DNA of 64,000 bases from Calliopum simillimum (taxonomy: Eukaryota > Arthropoda > Insecta > Diptera > Lauxaniidae), in assembly GCA_951812925.1 (NCBI GenBank), contig OX638368.1, positions 158,768,492 to 158,832,491 on the forward strand, in the 5' to 3' direction. Position numbers and translations under genes: made by a program. Below, piece by piece: positions 61,746 to 64,000 of the stretch (position 1 is its first letter; every line of letters starts with the position of its first letter). A model generated the notes under the pieces. It was given only the letters and a program-made list of their open reading frames with translations, was not told where the DNA came from and did no database searches.

Positions 61746-62814
61746 AAATTGTAACGCGCTCAAATCCAAGTTAAAAATTAAACTAAAATAACGTTTAAAA
61801 TGTTACAAGAATCCGAAAACAAAAATTAAAAAATTTATTTTAGACACTTAGGACTTAGAAAAAAAAATGCATCCATTTTTCGCAAAAACACTCCTTGAAC
61901 AATCTGAAGTTCCATGCCCAGAACTTGGAAAAAAAACCTTTTTTCTTAAAACTAATAATGATAGGTCTCCATGCTAAGCACTAAGAACCTCTCTGTGAAT
62001 TTTTATAAAAATCTGAAAACCCAACTGCAAATTGCGATAAAATTGAGATGAACATGGCTTATTATTCAATTTTCAAATGTTTTGAGAGTAATCATTTTGA
62101 GGCGATGAAAACAAATTATTCAACTGAAAAACATAAATTAAGGTCTTAACCGAAATTTACATTAATTTATACAGAGTGTTTTACCACAACCTTTTAAAGA
62201 TCCTATTAACATTTTTTGCAGTTTAATTTTGTAACCATTTCCATTTTGTATTTGACCATACAAAAATTAGCAAACTCATTTAAAAGTAAACTTCATTAAA
62301 CAAAGCAAATACGAGACAAAAAGAAAAACGAAAACAAAAGAGAAAATTCGATAAAAGAAAAGAATTCAAACAATTCATAATACACTACAAAAGGAATGTG
62401 GCATAAAACCCTAAAATTTTAAATGAATTCAAACACAAAGTGAAATTATAAAGGACCCTAGGTGCGGGGCAAGATGAAAAAAGGAGGAACAATAAAACTA
62501 AAGACAGGAGAGATGAAACAAACAAATAAACAGACATCCCACACATTTTATGGACTAACAAGCAGACAGAAAATAAAATCCTTTCAAATTTGATAACAAT
62601 AATAAATGAAATAACAACAAGTGTGTGTGTTTTGAAGCTTTGAATTAAAAAAAACCTACTATGAAAACAAAAAAAAAAAAAAAAAAAATACCCAAAACTA
62701 ACGCACGCACATAAATAAAAAAAAAGTAATAACGTTGTAATCTTTGGTTATGCCAAAAGTTTAAAACCTAAGACTTTGTAGAATTAAAGTTAACATGATA
62801 ATCGTGAAATTTTA

Positions 62815-62930
62815 GGTGTTGCCTGTATGGGAGGTGCCACTTGCCAAAGCTCGATCAGTTTCAGAACTAAACACTAATCATTCCTACTGATTGAGCGATA
62901 TTTGGTTGCGTTATCCCTTTTTCGTGTTTT
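62815..62930 (-). repeat. Helentron (DINE-1-like) internal fragment
   Basis: GTATGGGAGGTGCCACTTG, CAGTTTCAGAACTAAACAC and TTTGGTTGCGTTATC match one internal unit of the inverted Helentron copies (compare 15838-15935). Neither end is present. Confidence 0.5.
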
Positions 62931-63159
62931 GTTTTGTATGTATAAAAGCCAGAATATAAGAGTTCGGAAACCTATTTGGATGGAGAAGGCATAAACAATA
63001 AATTTTTTTTCTTACTTTGTCAACATAGCAGAACAGCGTGACCGCTGTTGTTGTTGTATTTTGAACCTGTCTTTAACTGTCTCGATGCCAACATATGAGA
63101 GTCATTTTTTGATCTCTTTTCTAATAAATAATTCCACGAACAATAAAAAAATAAAAACA

Positions 63160-63400
63160 ATTTTAATATCCTTCCCCAGGGTACAATCTCTTCCGATTTC
63201 GAATTTCATACAAATCAGTGCAACAGTTTACTTGTTTTACCGTTAGGGAAAGTGCAACAAATCAAAAAGTTCAAGTCCTTTCCTTGTATTTACTTTATCT
63301 CCAAACCAAATATCGTAAAAATTGTTCTAGTAGTTTAACCGTGGTAGATTATTTTTATTTTTTGGAGCAAGGCACCACACAGTGCGAAATTTGGGAGGTT
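63160..63400 (-). repeat. degraded units of the Helitron minisatellite family
   Basis: Two diverged units with TTTCGAATTTCATACAAATC, AGTGCAACAGTTTAC, CTCCAAACCAAATATCGTAA and AGCAAGGCACCACAC resemble the 128-130-bp unit of 50270-51010. No Helitron ends are visible. Confidence 0.45.
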
Positions 63401-64000
63401 TAGCGGAACTTTATTCAATTTTTGAAATACATAAAACGCATAAGATTATTCATTATTTTGGTAGCTTAATATCCCACCTCAAAAACCTCATACTCTGTTT
63501 GGTGAATAACCCTGCAAAACAACTGCAAAATGCATCGGAACTTGCATTACTTATTCATTCATACTTTTTGACTGTAGAAAGCTTTTCGATTTGTTTAAGT
63601 TTATAGATTGGTACATAAAATCTGTAAGTCGGTAGGCCGCGAAAATTTTTTTGTTTATTTTTTAATAAAATTGTTACTTATTGGCATTCAAATAATTGAA
63701 TAATCTTTTCTTACTCGTGTGTGATTTGTTTGTGAAAATTGTGCTTTTTAAGAAGTTCATAAGATTTACATTTTCAACTTCATTGGATACTTTAAAAGGT
63801 GTTACCACAAATCACCATTTTAAAACGTACAAAATTTGAATGGTAGGTTTATCCTCTACTGGAAATACAAAACATTTTTCGCGATATTTTGCGATCCACT
63901 TTTAAACTAAGCCTTTTCCAGAATGTCTTTGAAAATTTTATATAACACCGAAATTTCATGAAAAACCGACATCGGACGCCATCGTTCGTTTTGTTTTGAA

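Larger units (their letters stand above)
35265..64000 (-). other. kuz: kuz intron, 5' part beyond window (over 28.7 kb)
   Basis: No minus-strand sequence resembling the N-terminal prodomain (the NKYIRHYE- or LRMKRDTSLFS-type motifs of ADAM10) was found to the right of 35264. The upstream exon is therefore placed outside the window, though a very short exon could be missed. Genes and elements inside are listed separately. I see nothing recognisable in 35265-35640, 36420-37260, 37690-38480, 42115-43350, 44620-46080, 48700-50100, 53140-54320, 54810-56820, 58465-60240, 61750-62810 and 63410-64000. Confidence 0.7.

Overview
The window looks like AT-rich nuclear DNA of a higher (brachyceran) fly, probably a tephritid-type fruit fly. 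The reasons are an insect-type ADAM10/Kuzbanian gene with kilobase introns, a DUF1091/DM8 gene (a family known from flies), DINE-1/mini-me-like Helentron repeats and a typical mix of Tc1/mariner relics. The species cannot be fixed from the sequence alone. There are no bacterial operons, no CRISPR arrays and no rRNA genes.

The main gene is kuzbanian (kuz, ADAM10) on the minus strand. Four internal coding exons are visible, in transcription order: 35264-34777, 25928-24923, 21051-20911 and 14825-14701. All splice sites are GT-AG and all phases agree, giving 586 continuous codons. They cover the second half of the prodomain with a furin site, a fly-style low-complexity insert of about 290 residues, and the N-terminal half of the metalloprotease domain. 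The zinc-binding HExxH exon, disintegrin, transmembrane and tail exons must lie left of base 1. The signal peptide and first prodomain exons lie right of base 64000 or are too short to recognise. Nearly everything else is kuz intron.

The introns are packed with transposable elements, many with readable ends. There are five clear Helentron-like (DINE-1-type) elements plus two fragments. Two minus-strand Helitrons end in CTAG with A/T flanks, one carrying a 128-130-bp minisatellite. A Transib-like element (CACAGTG-type ends, CGGCG duplication) sits inside a dead mariner. A maT-like (DD37D) transposon sits inside another repeat. Other pieces are a DD37E transposase relic, another Tc1/mariner relic, a 5'-truncated RTE-type LINE with target duplication, and several tRNA-like SINE-like units.

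Long foldback (inverted-repeat) elements are the most striking class. Two share TAGACCGGT ends and duplicate an 8-bp TGTACAT-type target; one is a nearly perfect 1,575-bp palindrome. Other foldbacks have CACGGTGC, ACACAGGTTTAC or GAAGCACTCC ends. Because they lie in kuz introns, kuz pre-mRNA would carry very long hairpins.

On the plus strand, nested in the large right-hand kuz intron, is a small secreted DUF1091 gene (54330-54802, two exons recognisable, C-terminal exon not found). Two A/CAA-rich stretches ending in plus-strand splice donors (about 41630-42112 and 60250-60884) resemble noncoding first exons of an unidentified plus-strand transcript. A 65-bp tandem array lies at 61298-61745.
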